A stretch of DNA of 64,000 nucleotides, taken from Sphingobium nicotianae. GTDB taxonomy: Bacteria; Pseudomonadota; Alphaproteobacteria; Sphingomonadales; Sphingomonadaceae. The stretch covers positions 308,205-372,204 of the forward strand of contig NZ_JAHGAW010000003.1 in NCBI RefSeq assembly GCF_018603885.1. The letters are read 5' to 3'. Under the pieces are notes generated by a model, which saw only the letters and a program-made list of their open reading frames with translations, made no database searches and was not told the origin of the DNA. Positions 63,470 through 64,000 of the stretch are shown here, piece after piece; the stretch's first letter is position 1, and each line of letters begins with the position of its first letter. Both the position numbers and the translations under genes were made by a program.

Positions 63470-63850
63470 TCAGCCGGCGGCACTCGCCACGCCAAGCAAT
63501 TCCGCCGTCAGAGCTTCGGGGTGATCGAGCATGACGTCGTGACCGCACGCAATCTCGCTCGTCGTCCAGCCGCGCGCCTTTGCGCGGTCATAAGAGCGCG
63601 TGAACGGTGTATCCCCCCATCCGACGCATAGATGAAATGGTTTCGCGCAATCTGCGACAGCCCGCCGTTCAGCCGGAGTTGCTGCTGGAAGGTCGCCAGC
63701 GGCTGGGGCGTGCACTGCCACCCAATCGCGATCCCGCGCATTGACGTTGAAGACTTCGGCGGGGATACGTTCTACATGGTGCGCCAGCTTTGTCGACGAC
63801 CCGGACCGCCGGTCCTCAGAACCAGCGGGCACGAGCTGACTTTCGTTCAT
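63470..63850 (-). pseudogene. 5'-truncated alpha/beta hydrolase
   Basis: The readable frame is the C-terminal third of an alpha/beta hydrolase of the esterase/'RsbQ-like salicylate-esterase' type: VFNVNARDRDWVAVHAP, then KPFHLCVGWGDTPFTRSYDR and the catalytic-His region TSEIACGHDVMLDHPEALTA. The N-terminal part with the nucleophile elbow is missing. The break lies next to the IS110-type element, so insertion-linked truncation is likely. An ATG at 63850 exists but no full enzyme can result. Confidence 0.7.
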
Positions 63851-63899
63851 TCATGCCCCTGAACGTCGGCTAAGTCGGACACCGCGTAATTGATCTAGC

Positions 63900-63950
63900 C
63901 ACCCTCCTGGATGGTACGAAGTCGTGTGAACGCTTCAATGCAGGAGGGTG
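63900..63950 (+). promoter_or_regulatory. Hairpin sequestering the ribosome-binding site of the IS110 transposase
   Basis: CACCCTCCTG (63900-63909) pairs perfectly with CAGGAGGGTG (63941-63950), a 10-bp stem whose right arm is the ribosome-binding site (AGGAGG) of the ATG at 63955. If formed in RNA it would block translation of read-through transcripts, a device used by insertion sequences. Confidence 0.6.
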
Positions 63951-63954
63951 ACCG

Positions 63955-64000
63955 ATGTCGATCTATGCAGGATTGGATGTTAGCGACAAGACCACGCATA
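63955..64000 (+). mobile_element. Start of an IS110-family transposase (runs off the window)
   Basis: ATG at 63955 after AGGAGGGTGACCG. The first 15 codons read MSIYAGLDVSDKTTH, the typical IS110 (DEDD transposase) N-terminus with the first catalytic Asp in GLDVSDK. The rest lies beyond the edge. The left element end should be between about 63851 and 63900; IS110 elements lack long inverted ends, so it cannot be fixed by eye. Confidence 0.85.

Noticed and set aside
63241..63495. 84-codon frame upstream of the third TonB receptor
   Set aside because: Needs a TTG start without ribosome-binding site, overlaps the hydrolase remnant and has no family match; could still be a decayed gene.

Overview
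The window looks like chromosomal DNA of a sphingomonad (Alphaproteobacteria, Sphingomonadales). It is GC-rich and has tightly overlapping operons (ATGA, GTGA and TGATG junctions). It carries an SspB-type ClpXP adaptor, the alphaproteobacterial hisC-tyrA / metX-metW pairing, a hisB-H-A-F-E string and several large TonB-dependent receptors. Genus and species cannot be read from the sequence alone.

Layout. 1-2.1 kb: end of an efflux operon on the minus strand (CecR-like TetR repressor, HlyD membrane-fusion protein, start of the next gene), then a 52-residue gene. 2.2-9.2 kb: tRNA-Thr(GGT), a CPA1 cation/proton antiporter, three related AraC regulators (two clearly tandem duplicates), a DUF4168 exported protein and an iron-type alcohol dehydrogenase. 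9.2-14.8 kb: a two-component system with a co-transcribed lipoprotein, then malate synthase G with GlcG. 14.9-33.4 kb: mostly housekeeping: dapD, RNase R, tyrA-hisC, metX-GNAT-metW, a MetE-like protein behind a striking AT-rich palindrome, an amino-acid permease, the his operon and sspB. 33.4-39.3 kb: an exported TPR-CHAT protein, a glutathionyl-hydroquinone reductase, a cytochrome b561-YceI fusion and a carboxymuconolactone-decarboxylase-like protein.

39.3-53.7 kb is the accessory part. Two paralogous TonB receptors, each followed by an MFS transporter gene (one intact, one reduced to a fragment), flank a divergent LysR regulator, two tandem exported six-bladed-propeller proteins of the peptidyl-hydroxyglycine-lyase type, an exported cupin, two transposase remnants, a MarR regulator and a SnoaL-like protein. 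I read this as an uptake and periplasmic/cytoplasmic processing locus for one unidentified small organic compound, made partly by duplication. Two genes in it start inside the stop codon of a very short upstream ORF, which suggests translational coupling.

53.9-57.4 kb holds an aldo/keto reductase, an NAD(P)-binding reductase, a GFA-family zinc protein and a HisKA_2 sensor kinase. 57.4-58.3 kb has no gene I can recognise. 58.3-63.0 kb is a compact minus-strand operon: TonB receptor, YdcF-like exported protein, S1/P1-type zinc hydrolase. The right edge has a 5'-truncated alpha/beta hydrolase beside the start of an IS110-type transposase whose ribosome-binding site lies in one arm of a perfect 10-bp hairpin.

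All functional calls come from reading motifs and family resemblance; no database search was possible.
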